A DNA stretch of 16,697 bases from positions 1 to 16,697 of the forward strand of contig CALCZO010000138.1 of assembly GCA_937903315.1 (NCBI GenBank). Direction: 5' to 3'. Position 1 is the stretch's first letter, and each line of letters opens with the position of its first letter. Of the stretch, positions 1 through 6,555 are shown one piece after another. A program made the translations under genes and the position numbers. The DNA comes from an uncultured Alphaproteobacteria bacterium. GTDB taxonomy: Bacteria > Pseudomonadota > Alphaproteobacteria > Rhizobiales > Beijerinckiaceae. The notes beneath the pieces are model-generated. The model was not told the DNA's origin. It saw only the letters and a list, made by a program, of their open reading frames with translations, and ran no database searches.

Positions 1-1817
1 AAGGCAACCGACCCGAAATCGACCGACTTGTCGGTGCCGGCCACCGAGAACATCCCATCCTTGAAGGTAATGTCCGCCTCGGACGCTTCCAGCACGTAGG
101 ACGCGACCTTCTTGGCCTTGGCCTCGACCTTGTCGAGCGCCTTTGAAATCGCGCTCATGCCGACGGCGCCGGACCGGGACCCATAGGTGCCCATGCCCAT
201 CTGCACCTTGTCGGTATCGCCATGGACGATCGACACGTTGTCGATCGGGATGCCAAGCCGCTCGGACACGAGCTGGGCAAAGGTGGTTTCATGCCCCTGT
301 CCGTGGCTGTGCGAGCCGGTGAGAACCTCGACCGTCCCGATCGGATTGACCCGGACTTCCGCCGATTCCCACAGGCCGACGCCGGCCCCGAGCGAGCCGA
401 CCGCCGCCGACGGCGCGATGCCGCAGGCCTCGATATAGGCCGAATAGCCCAGACCGCGCAGAAGGCCCTTCTTCGCGCTCTCGCGCTTGCGCTTGCCCAG
501 GCCCTTGACGTCGGCCAGCGCCATCGCCTTGGTCAGCGCGGCGTTGTAGTCGCCGGCATCGTAACACATGATCACCGGCGTCTGATGCGGGAACTTCTTG
601 ACGAAGTTCTTCTTGCGGAACGCCGCCGGGTCCTGCCCCAGTTGCCGCGCCGCGATCTCCATCAGCCGCTCGATGACGAACGTCGCCTCGGGCCGTCCGG
701 CACCGCGATAGGCATCGACCGGCGCGGTATTGGTGTAAATCCCCTCGACCTCGCAGTAGATCGCCGGAATGTCGTACTGCCCCGACAGCAGCGGCGCGTA
801 GAGATAGGTCGGCACCGAAGAGGAGAAGGTTGACAGATAGGCGCCAAAATTGGCCTTGGTCGACACCCTGAGGCCAGTCACGCGACCATTGTCGCCGATC
901 GCCATTTCCGCATGGGTGACATGGTCGCGGCCATGGGCATCGGACAGGAAGGATTCGGTCCGCTCCGCCGTCCACTTGACCGGCCGGTTGACCTTGCGCG
1001 CCGCCCACAGGCACACGGTTTCCTCGGCATAGATGAAGATCTTCGAGCCGAAGCCGCCGCCGACATCCGGCGCGATGACCCGCAGCTTGTGCTCGGGCGC
1101 CAGCCCGATGAAAGCCGACAGGACAAGACGCGCGACATGCGGATTCTGGCTGGTCGTATACAGCGTCAGCGCGTCGTTGCCGGCGTCGTAGTCGCCGATC
1201 GCGGCGCGCGGTTCCATCGCATTGGGGACCAGCCGATTGTTGGTCAGATCGAGCTTGACGACATGTCTGGCCGCCTTGAACGCCGCATCCGCGGCGCCCT
1301 TGTCGCCCAGATGCCAGTCATAAACGCGGTTTCCGGCGCATTCGTCGTGGATCAGCGCCGCGCCCTTCTTGCGCGCATCGCCCACATCGACCACGGCCGG
1401 CAGGACGTCGTAGTCGACCGTGATCTTCTCCGCCGCATCCTTGGCGGCGTTCAGGGTTTCGGCGATGACCACGGCGACGTGATCGCCGACGTAGCGCACC
1501 TTGCCCTGCGCCAGCGCCGGATGTGCCCCCGCCGACATCGGCGAGCCGTCCTTGTTATGGATCATCCAGCCGCAGATCAGCCCGCCCACCTTGTCGGCGG
1601 CCAGATCGTCGCCGGTGAAGATCGCCACCACGCCCTCGACCTTGCGGGCGGCCTTGATGTCGATCTTGCGGATCCTGGCATGGGCATGGGGAGAGCGCAG
1701 GAAATAGGCATAGGTCTGGCCATGCCTGTTGATGTCGTCGGTATAATTGCCCTTGCCGGTGATGAAGCGGAAATCTTCCTTCCGCTTGACGGCTGCCCCG
1801 ATTCCTGTGGCGCTCAT
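1..1817 (-). CDS. coxL: Molybdenum hydroxylase large subunit, CoxL-like form II (3' end cut by window)
   Basis: This is the large, molybdopterin-binding subunit of a xanthine dehydrogenase/aerobic CO dehydrogenase family enzyme, a cytoplasmic hydroxylase. The frame is open from the ATG at 1817 to the window edge (605 codons); the family usually has about 780-800 residues, so roughly the last 180, including the catalytic glutamate region, are not visible. The start follows a good ribosome site (GGGAGGGG, 5 bases upstream). Residues 253-259 read GGGFGSK, a conserved cofactor-binding loop. Residues 369-375 read AYRGAGR, the form II active-site loop; true CO dehydrogenase (form I) has AYRCSFR with the copper-binding cysteine. 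CO as substrate is therefore not supported, and the natural substrate is unknown. It lies 77 bases downstream of coxS and is presumably co-transcribed. No FAD subunit gene (coxM) is seen; it could lie beyond the left edge. Confidence 0.9.
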   Translation of the reverse strand, partial: MSATGIGAAVKRKEDFRFITGKGNYTDDINRHGQTYAYFLRSPHAHARIRKIDIKAARKVEGVVAIFTGDDLAADKVGGLICGWMIHNKDGSPMSAGAHPALAQGKVRYVGDHVAVVIAETLNAAKDAAEKITVDYDVLPAVVDVGDARKKGAALIHDECAGNRVYDWHLGDKGAADAAFKAARHVVKLDLTNNRLVPNAMEPRAAIGDYDAGNDALTLYTTSQNPHVARLVLSAFIGLAPEHKLRVIAPDVGGGFGSKIFIYAEETVCLWAARKVNRPVKWTAERTESFLSDAHGRDHVTHAEMAIGDNGRVTGLRVSTKANFGAYLSTFSSSVPTYLYAPLLSGQYDIPAIYCEVEGIYTNTAPVDAYRGAGRPEATFVIERLMEIAARQLGQDPAAFRKKNFVKKFPHQTPVIMCYDAGDYNAALTKAMALADVKGLGKRKRESAKKGLLRGLGYSAYIEACGIAPSAAVGSLGAGVGLWESAEVRVNPIGTVEVLTGSHSHGQGHETTFAQLVSERLGIPIDNVSIVHGDTDKVQMGMGTYGSRSGAVGMSAISKALDKVEAKAKKVASYVLEASEADITFKDGMFSVAGTDKSVDFGSVA

Positions 1818-1894
1818 GACGTCCCCTCCCGAGGGATGAATGGCTCAAATGTGACGAAAGGCTGCAAGTCCGGCGGTGCAGGCGTGCCCGGGTG

Positions 1895-2386
1895 TCAGGC
1901 CGCCTTTTTCTTCTTGCCCTTGGCCATGGCCTTGGCCCCTGCCTCCACGGCTTTCACGATGTTGTGATAGCCGGTGCAGCGGCAGATGTTGCCCTCGAGT
2001 TCTTCGCGGATGGTCGCCTCGTCGAGATCATGCCCCTTGCGGTTGACCATATCGACCGCGCTCATGATCATGCCCGGCGTGCAGAAGCCGCATTGCAGGC
2101 CATGGTGATCGCGGAACGCCTCCTGCATCGGATGCAGGTCGCTCCCGTGTGCCAGCCCCTCGATCGTCACGACCTCCGCCCCCTCGCAGGACAGAGCCAG
2201 CGCGGTACAGGACTTGACGGCCCGCCCATCGACATGGACCACGCAGGCACCGCACTGGCTGGTATCGCACCCGACATGGGTCCCGGTCAGCCGCAGAGTA
2301 TCGCGGAGGAACTGCACCAGAAGCGTGCGCGGCTCCACCTCGCCCGACACCTCTTTGCCATTCACCGTCATTGTGACAGTGGCCAT
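1895..2386 (-). CDS. coxS: Molybdenum hydroxylase iron-sulfur small subunit, CoxS-like
   Basis: A 163-residue protein with two [2Fe-2S] clusters that passes electrons from the molybdenum site of the large subunit to a flavin subunit. All eight cluster ligands are present: C40, C45, C48 and C60 in the plant-ferredoxin-type N-terminal domain, and C99, C102, C135 and C137 in the four-helix C-terminal domain (motifs QCGFC and ICRC). Length is normal for the family. The frame is open far upstream, but the ATG at 2386 is chosen because a strong ribosome site (AGGGAGGAAG) sits just before it and the protein then begins MATVTMTVNGKEV, as homologues do. The C-terminus is unusually lysine-rich (KGKKKKAA). 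The order S then L, without M between or before, is common in form II clusters. Confidence 0.95.
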   Translation of the reverse strand: MATVTMTVNGKEVSGEVEPRTLLVQFLRDTLRLTGTHVGCDTSQCGACVVHVDGRAVKSCTALALSCEGAEVVTIEGLAHGSDLHPMQEAFRDHHGLQCGFCTPGMIMSAVDMVNRKGHDLDEATIREELEGNICRCTGYHNIVKAVEAGAKAMAKGKKKKAA

Positions 2387-2493
2387 CGCCTTCCTCCCTT
2401 GAGCACCTTCAGCGCCAGTCGCGTCGCGGTGATTTCTGATCGTAGCCAATTGCTGACTTGACGAACCGGCCTTACCGCCCCCGTCAAAATGAC

Positions 2494-2521
2494 AGATTAT
2501 CCGGGGCAAACAGCGGGTCAA
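2494..2521 (-). promoter_or_regulatory. Candidate sigma-70 promoter for coxSL
   Basis: On the minus strand CTTGACC (TTGACC at 2521-2516) is followed after 16 bases by TAATCT (2499-2494); a better -10 match, GATAAT, overlaps it but leaves only 14 bases of spacing. Alphaproteobacterial housekeeping promoters keep the CTTGAC box well and tolerate weak -10 boxes. Transcription would start near 2487 and give coxS an untranslated leader of about 100 bases. Seen by eye only; no scoring was done. Confidence 0.35.
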
Positions 2522-2528
2522 GCGGGAA

Positions 2529-2577
2529 TTGAAATTTGAACAATGTGCAATTGCGGTCGTTTTTGGCCAAATTTCAA
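2529..2577. promoter_or_regulatory. Perfect 10-bp inverted repeat, possible operator
   Basis: TTGAAATTTG at 2529-2538 is repeated in inverse as CAAATTTCAA at 2568-2577, with 29 bases between the arms and centres 39 bases apart, close to four helical turns. It sits directly upstream of the candidate coxS -35 box. The AAATTT core is self-complementary and the region is AT-rich, which lowers the significance, but ten matching bases in a GC-rich genome are notable. No regulator can be assigned. Confidence 0.3.
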
Positions 2578-2740
2578 AGTCTCCTTCGCAGTTGCAACAT
2601 CGATAAGCATCCGCGACCATCAAATTTATCGCTGTCAAAATGTCGCAGTCGTGCCTAGTCTGCGCACGATCCGGCATCGTCCGGAATTCGGGGACATGGC
2701 AAGCGTCCCGGCGTGTTGCAACGCGTGAGAGGAGAAGAGC

Positions 2741-3088
2741 ATGACAGGCTTGAAGCGTACTCTGGCGATGGCCGTTGCCGCGCTGACGTTGACGATGGCT
2801 TATGTTCCCGACGCGGAAGCGCAGCGTCGCGGCTGGGGTCCGCGCGGCGTCCGCCCGGCGCCGGTGGTTCGGGGTCCGGTGTACCGCCCGGCCTACGGCG
2901 GCCCGCGCTATGGCTACCGCCGCGGCTGGCGTGGCGGCAATGTCGCCGGCGCGGCCGCTGCCGGCCTGCTCGGCGCGGCGGTGATCGGGTCGATCATCGC
3001 GGCCCAGCAGCCGCAACCCCAGTGCTATCGTGAACTGGCGGGCTACAACCGCTATGGTCGCCCGTTCTATCGCGATGTCTGCCAATAA
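2741..3088 (+). CDS. Small secreted Gly/Arg/Tyr-rich protein of unknown function
   Basis: A 115-residue hypothetical protein. Residues 1-27 form a typical signal peptide (basic start, hydrophobic core, AEA before a likely cleavage site at Q28). The mature part has a segment rich in Arg, Gly, Pro and Tyr (about 29-66), a Gly/Ala-rich hydrophobic stretch (about 67-88) resembling a glycine-zipper or membrane segment, a short Gln/Pro stretch, and a tail with two cysteines (C95, C114) that could form a disulfide in the periplasm. The ribosome site AGGAGAAG precedes the ATG at a normal distance. Small proteins of this style are common in Hyphomicrobiales, often annotated only as hypothetical; I do not recognise a named family. 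It stands alone between leftward genes and ends at a strong hairpin. Confidence 0.8.
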   Translation: MTGLKRTLAMAVAALTLTMAYVPDAEAQRRGWGPRGVRPAPVVRGPVYRPAYGGPRYGYRRGWRGGNVAGAAAAGLLGAAVIGSIIAAQQPQPQCYRELAGYNRYGRPFYRDVCQ

Positions 3089-3096
3089 CATCGTCC

Positions 3097-3119
3097 CCGG
3101 CGGATCACTGATCCGCCGG
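3097..3119. terminator. Perfect 10-bp hairpin between convergent genes, possible two-way terminator
   Basis: CCGGCGGATC (3097-3106) pairs perfectly with GATCCGCCGG (3110-3119) across the three-base loop ACT. It begins 8 bases after the stop of the secreted-protein gene and 8 bases beyond the end of moaE, which arrives from the other side. Neither side has a run of T, so it is not a classical intrinsic terminator; it may protect 3' ends or assist termination in both directions. Confidence 0.55.
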
Positions 3120-3127
3120 ACCTGACC

Positions 3128-3598
3128 TCACTCGGTGCCGCCCCATCGTGCGGCTGCGGCATCGTCTGTGTCGCGCGCATCTACCCATCCGCCGGCATTG
3201 CCGTTGCGGTCGTGTTCCTTTTTCCAGAACGGCGCACGCGTCTTGAGGAAATCCATCAGGAATTCCGCCGCCTCGAACGCCGCCTGCCGGTGGCTCGAAG
3301 CGACGATGACCAGCACGATCCCTTCACCCGGCACGATCGTTCCATAGCGATGGATCGCCGTCAGCCCCAGCACCGGCCAACGGGCCAGTGCGCTCTCCGC
3401 AACACGGGCGATTTCCGCCTCGGCCATGCCGGGCTAGTGCTCAAGCTCCAGCGCCGCCAGCCGTCCATCCTCGCTGCGGCACAGCCCGGTGAAGGCAACC
3501 ACGGCACCGATATCGCTGCGCCCGGCAACCAGCAGCGCCTGTTCGGCCGCGGCATCGAAGGCCTCGGCCTGAACGCGGATGGTGACGGGCACGTTCAC
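3128..3598 (-). pseudogene. moaE: Molybdopterin synthase catalytic subunit MoaE, interrupted by an in-frame TAG
   Basis: MoaE is the large subunit of molybdopterin synthase, which adds the dithiolene sulfurs carried by MoaD to precursor Z (cPMP) in the cytoplasm. Read from a GTG at 3598 (4 bases after the moaD stop) the frame spans 156 codons, the normal length, but codon 55 (3436-3434) is TAG. The context is ELEH-stop-PGM, where the family has the conserved tyrosine of LEHYPGM. Everything else is intact: FTGLCR at 36-41, HRYG at 83-86, SHR at 102-104, and the catalytic lysines at 119 (FLKT) and 126 (FWKKE). The frame is unchanged on both sides, so one base (TAC or TAT to TAG) explains it. 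A 99-residue fragment could start at the ATG at 3427 but would lack the N-terminal third. It may be a recent nonsense mutation, a sequencing error, or a read-through codon. Confidence 0.85.
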
Positions 3599-3602
3599 GC
3601 GA

Positions 3603-3854
3603 TCACCCGCCGGTCATCGGCGGGAAGAACGCAACCTCGCCGGCCCCGGCCAGTGCCGCATCATGCCGCACATGCTTGCGGTCGATGGCCACCCGGATCA
3701 GCGCCGCATGCTCGAACGCATGGGCATAGGTTTCGTCGCGCGCCGTGAGCCAGGCGATCAGATCGGCGACCGTCACCACATCGGCCGGCAGGTCGAGCGT
3801 TTCCTCGGCATGACCGATGCGCTCGCGCACCCAGGCGAAATAGACCAGCTTCAT
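3603..3854 (-). CDS. moaD: Molybdopterin synthase sulfur carrier subunit MoaD
   Basis: An 83-residue ubiquitin-like (beta-grasp) sulfur carrier. It begins MKLVYFAWVRERIG and ends in the diagnostic Gly-Gly (FFPPMTGG), whose C-terminal carboxylate is adenylated by MoeB and converted to a thiocarboxylate for transfer to precursor Z on MoaE. Length and ends match the family. The ATG overlaps the pgsA stop as ATGA, so translation is probably coupled to pgsA. moaE follows after four bases. This gene is intact although its partner is interrupted. Confidence 0.95.
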   Translation of the reverse strand: MKLVYFAWVRERIGHAEETLDLPADVVTVADLIAWLTARDETYAHAFEHAALIRVAIDRKHVRHDAALAGAGEVAFFPPMTGG

Positions 3855-4450
3855 TGCCCCTCCTCGTCCGCCACGAGAATATGGCGGATGCCGGCCTTGA
3901 AGTAGTCATAACCCGTATACAGCGTCAGCAGTGCCGCGCCCCATAGCAGGATCAGCCCGGTCCGGTGCGTCCAGCCCTCGGGCAGCACCTCGTCTCCCGC
4001 CGTGCCGGCGATCAGGAACCCGAGCGCGACAATCTGCGCCGTGGTCTTCCACTTCGCCAGCCGCGAGACGGGCACCGACACCCGCACTTCAGCCAGGAAC
4101 TCGCGCAGGCCGGAGACCAGCATCTCGCGGCATAGAATCACGATCGCAGCCCAGATCGACCACGACTGGATGTCTCCGGTATGGACCAGCATCATCAGCA
4201 CCGCGCCGACCAGCAGCTTGTCGGCAATCGGATCGAGCATCCGCCCCATCGACGATTGCAGCGACCACATGCGGGCGAGATAACCGTCGAGAAAGTCAGT
4301 GATTCCGGCAACGGAATAGATCGCCAGCGCGGTCCACCGCACCCAGTTGTCCTTTGGCCAGAACAGGCACGCCACGACCAGCGGCACAGCCAGAATCCGC
4401 CCGTATGTCAGGATGTTGGGCAGGTTGAACGGGTGACGGCGGGCGGGCAT
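3851..4450 (-). CDS. pgsA: CDP-diacylglycerol--glycerol-3-phosphate 3-phosphatidyltransferase
   Basis: An inner-membrane enzyme that makes phosphatidylglycerophosphate, the committed step to phosphatidylglycerol and cardiolipin. From the ATG at 4450 the protein has 199 residues, normal for PgsA. It contains the complete CDP-alcohol phosphatidyltransferase signature: D55-G56-x2-A59-R60-x8-G69-x3-D73-x3-D77, within DFLDGYLAR and GRMLDPIADK, flanked by several hydrophobic membrane segments. The start is uncertain: no clear ribosome site precedes 4450, and the frame extends to an ATG at 4567 inside the end of uvrC. The added 39 residues would be basic and unlike the family, so 4450, which gives MPARRHPFNLPNILT, is preferred. 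It overlaps moaD by four bases. Confidence 0.9.
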   Translation of the reverse strand: MPARRHPFNLPNILTYGRILAVPLVVACLFWPKDNWVRWTALAIYSVAGITDFLDGYLARMWSLQSSMGRMLDPIADKLLVGAVLMMLVHTGDIQSWSIWAAIVILCREMLVSGLREFLAEVRVSVPVSRLAKWKTTAQIVALGFLIAGTAGDEVLPEGWTHRTGLILLWGAALLTLYTGYDYFKAGIRHILVADEEGQ

Positions 4451-4538
4451 CGGGAACAGCGCAACCGGGGGTGAGAGAGCCTTGGACCAAGCCCGTACCG
4501 AACACGCCGCAGCCCGCCGCGTCAACCGCCGCGGTGCT

Positions 4539-6515
4539 TCAGGCTCCCGTTTCGTGGAAAAAGTCATAGACCGCGCGCGCGGTCGCCTCGTTGACTCCGG
4601 GCGTTCCCATCAGGTCCTCCAGCGAGGCCCGGCTGACCGCCTTGGCCGTGCCGAAGTGCAGCAGCAGCGCCCGTTTGCGGCGCGGCCCGATGCCGGCCAC
4701 CTCGTCGAGCGGGTTCTTCACCAGCTCCCGCTTGCGCTTGGCCCGGTGCGTCCCGATGGCGAAGCGGTGCGCCTCGTCGCGCAGCCTTTGCACGAAATAC
4801 AGCGCCGGATCGCGCGGCGGCAGCTTGAACGGCGTCCGTCTGGCAACAAAAAACGTCTCGCGCCCCGCATCCCGGTCGGGCCCCTTGGCGATCCCGACCA
4901 GCGCCACGCCTTCGACACCGAGCGAATCGAGCACGCCGCGCACCGCGTCAAGCTGCCCCTGCCCGCCGTCGATCAGCACCAGATCGGGCCAATGCGGCAG
5001 GGCGCCCTCCTCCGGTTCGGCCTCGCGGTCGTGTTCCTTCTTCAGCCGCTGGAAGCGCCGGGTCAGCACCTCGCGCATCATGCCGAAATCATCGCCGAGC
5101 GTCAGATCCTCGGAGCGGATGTTAAAGGTGCGGTAGTGGGTTTTCATGAACCCTCCCTCACCCGCCACGATCATCGCGCCGACGGCATTGGTGCCCATGA
5201 TATGCGAGTTGTCGAACACATCGATCCGGCGCGGCGGAGCCGGCAGGCCGAACGCCTCGCCGAGCGCGACGAGCAGTTTTTTCTGGCTCGCGGTTTCGGT
5301 CAGCCGGCGTGACAGCGCCTCGCGGGCGTTCTTGGCGGCGTGATCGACCAGCGTTTTCTTCTCGCCCCGCTGCGGGGCGGCAATCTCGACCCTGCGCCCC
5401 ATCCGCACACCGAGCGCCTCGGCCAGCAGCGCGGCATTCTCGATCCTGTGGCTGGTCAGGATCAGGCGCGGCGCCGGCCGGTCGTCGTAGAACTGGGCGA
5501 TGAAGGCGTCGAGCACCTCCTCGACCGGCATGCTCCGGTCGGCACGGGGATAGAAGGCGCGGTTGCCCCAGTTCTGGAAGGTGCGGAAGAAAAACACCTC
5601 GACGATGAACTGCCCGGCCTGTTCGTGGATGGCGAAGACGTCCGCCTCCTCCACCTCGCGCGGGTTGATATCCTGCGTCGCGGCGACGGCAGAGAGGGCC
5701 GCCAGCCGGTCGCGGTAGCGCGCCGCGCGCTCGAATTCGAGATCATCGGACGCGGCCTGCATTTCGGCGGCGATCCGCTGTTTGACCGCCACGCTGCGGC
5801 CGCTCAGAAAATCCTGCGCCTCGTCCACCAGCCCGCGATACTCGCCGGCGCTGACCTCGCCGGTGCACGGTCCGGCGCAGCGCTTGATCTGGAACAGCAG
5901 GCACGGCCGCGTGCGGTTGTCGTAGTAGCTGTCCGAACAGGTGCGGAGCAGAAAGGCCCGTTGCAGGGCGTTGATCGTCCGTGTCACCGCCTGCGCGCTG
6001 GCAAACGGGCCAAAGTAGCGGCCCTTGCGCGTCCGCGCGCCCCGATGCTTGACGATCTGCGGCGCGGCGTGGTCGTCGGTGATCAGGATGTAGGGGAACG
6101 ACTTGTCATCGCGCATCAGCACGTTGAAGCGCGGCTTGAGCTGCTTGATGAAATTGGTTTCGAGCAGCAGCGCCTCGGCCTCGGTCGCCGTGGTGACGAA
6201 CTCCATCGCCCGCGTGGCCGCGATCATCCGGGCGATGCGGTTGGAGTGACCCAGCCCGCGCGTGTAGCTCGCCACCCGCTTTTTCAGCGAGCGGGCCTTG
6301 CCGACGTAAAGAACCGCGCCGCCCTCGCCGAGCATCCTGTAGACGCCGGGACCATTGGGCAGGGTCTTCCAGAACCGGCGGATCGCCTCCGCCCCGGTGC
6401 TCAGCGCCTCGGGGGACGCATCGGCACTGTCCTCGCCGTCGAGTGTCGGCAAGGCTTCCTCGGCCTCGTCCGCCTCGCTGTCATCTGGCGGCAGATCGTC
6501 CTGAACGCGTCCCAT
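4539..6515 (-). CDS. uvrC: Excinuclease ABC subunit C
   Basis: UvrC makes both incisions around a DNA lesion in nucleotide excision repair, acting with UvrB. The 658-residue protein shows the GIY-YIG nuclease domain for the 3' cut (GVY at 57-59, LYVGKARSLKKR at 69-80), a UvrB-interacting UVR region (about 240-275), the RNase H-like domain for the 5' cut (FDNSH with D435 and H438; LIDGGQGQL at 514-522), and C-terminal helix-hairpin-helix repeats (AGIGPRRKRALL onward). Cysteines 193, 205, 213 and 217 have spacing 12-8-4, matching those reported to bind a [4Fe-4S] cluster in E. coli UvrC. About 40 acidic residues precede the nuclease domain compared with E. coli. The ribosome site at 6515 is weak, so a start slightly downstream is possible. 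It lies 40 bases after coxG and 88 before pgsA. Confidence 0.97.
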   Translation of the reverse strand: MGRVQDDLPPDDSEADEAEEALPTLDGEDSADASPEALSTGAEAIRRFWKTLPNGPGVYRMLGEGGAVLYVGKARSLKKRVASYTRGLGHSNRIARMIAATRAMEFVTTATEAEALLLETNFIKQLKPRFNVLMRDDKSFPYILITDDHAAPQIVKHRGARTRKGRYFGPFASAQAVTRTINALQRAFLLRTCSDSYYDNRTRPCLLFQIKRCAGPCTGEVSAGEYRGLVDEAQDFLSGRSVAVKQRIAAEMQAASDDLEFERAARYRDRLAALSAVAATQDINPREVEEADVFAIHEQAGQFIVEVFFFRTFQNWGNRAFYPRADRSMPVEEVLDAFIAQFYDDRPAPRLILTSHRIENAALLAEALGVRMGRRVEIAAPQRGEKKTLVDHAAKNAREALSRRLTETASQKKLLVALGEAFGLPAPPRRIDVFDNSHIMGTNAVGAMIVAGEGGFMKTHYRTFNIRSEDLTLGDDFGMMREVLTRRFQRLKKEHDREAEPEEGALPHWPDLVLIDGGQGQLDAVRGVLDSLGVEGVALVGIAKGPDRDAGRETFFVARRTPFKLPPRDPALYFVQRLRDEAHRFAIGTHRAKRKRELVKNPLDEVAGIGPRRKRALLLHFGTAKAVSRASLEDLMGTPGVNEATARAVYDFFHETGA

Positions 6516-6555
6516 GGGTCACGAGATAGGCGCGATTGCCGCCAAAGGCAAAGCC

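Larger units (their letters stand above)
2387..2740. other. Divergent intergenic region between coxS and a secreted-protein gene
   Basis: These 354 bases contain no convincing gene. The middle part (about 2480-2645) is clearly AT-richer than the surroundings and should hold the promoters for coxS (leftward) and the 2741 gene (rightward). Visible elements are a 10-bp inverted repeat at 2529-2538 and 2568-2577, the palindrome GCAATTGC at 2547-2554 between its arms, two copies of the palindrome GTTGCAAC at 2591-2598 and 2715-2722, and two copies of GTCAAAATG at 2483-2491 and 2634-2642. Which of these are binding sites cannot be decided from one sequence. Confidence 0.5.

Noticed and set aside
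2683..2707. General-stress (EcfG-type) promoter before the secreted-protein gene: GGAAT, 16 bases, CGTC
   Set aside because: Two key positions differ from the GGAAC / CGTT pattern I recall, so it is not strong enough to annotate; mapping the transcription start would settle it.
1895..3091. Extended coxS frame starting at 3091
   Set aside because: The extra 235 residues run antisense through the secreted-protein gene and intergenic DNA and look like no known protein; the start at 2386 has a strong ribosome site.
3128..3427. A 99-residue protein starting at the internal ATG at 3427 as an independent short MoaE
   Set aside because: It begins inside the PGM motif, lacks the N-terminal third including the FTG-x-x-R segment, and the upstream 54 codons in the same frame are clearly MoaE. 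It is better described as an interrupted full-length gene.
3434..3436. TAG as a reassigned sense codon in this genome
   Set aside because: TAG is the normal stop of pcaB (8459-8461), pcaC (9635-9637) and the lrp gene (9634-9636) in the same window.
4451..4567. Start of pgsA at 4567 inside uvrC
   Set aside because: It would add 39 mostly basic residues not expected for PgsA and has no ribosome site; kept only as an alternative.
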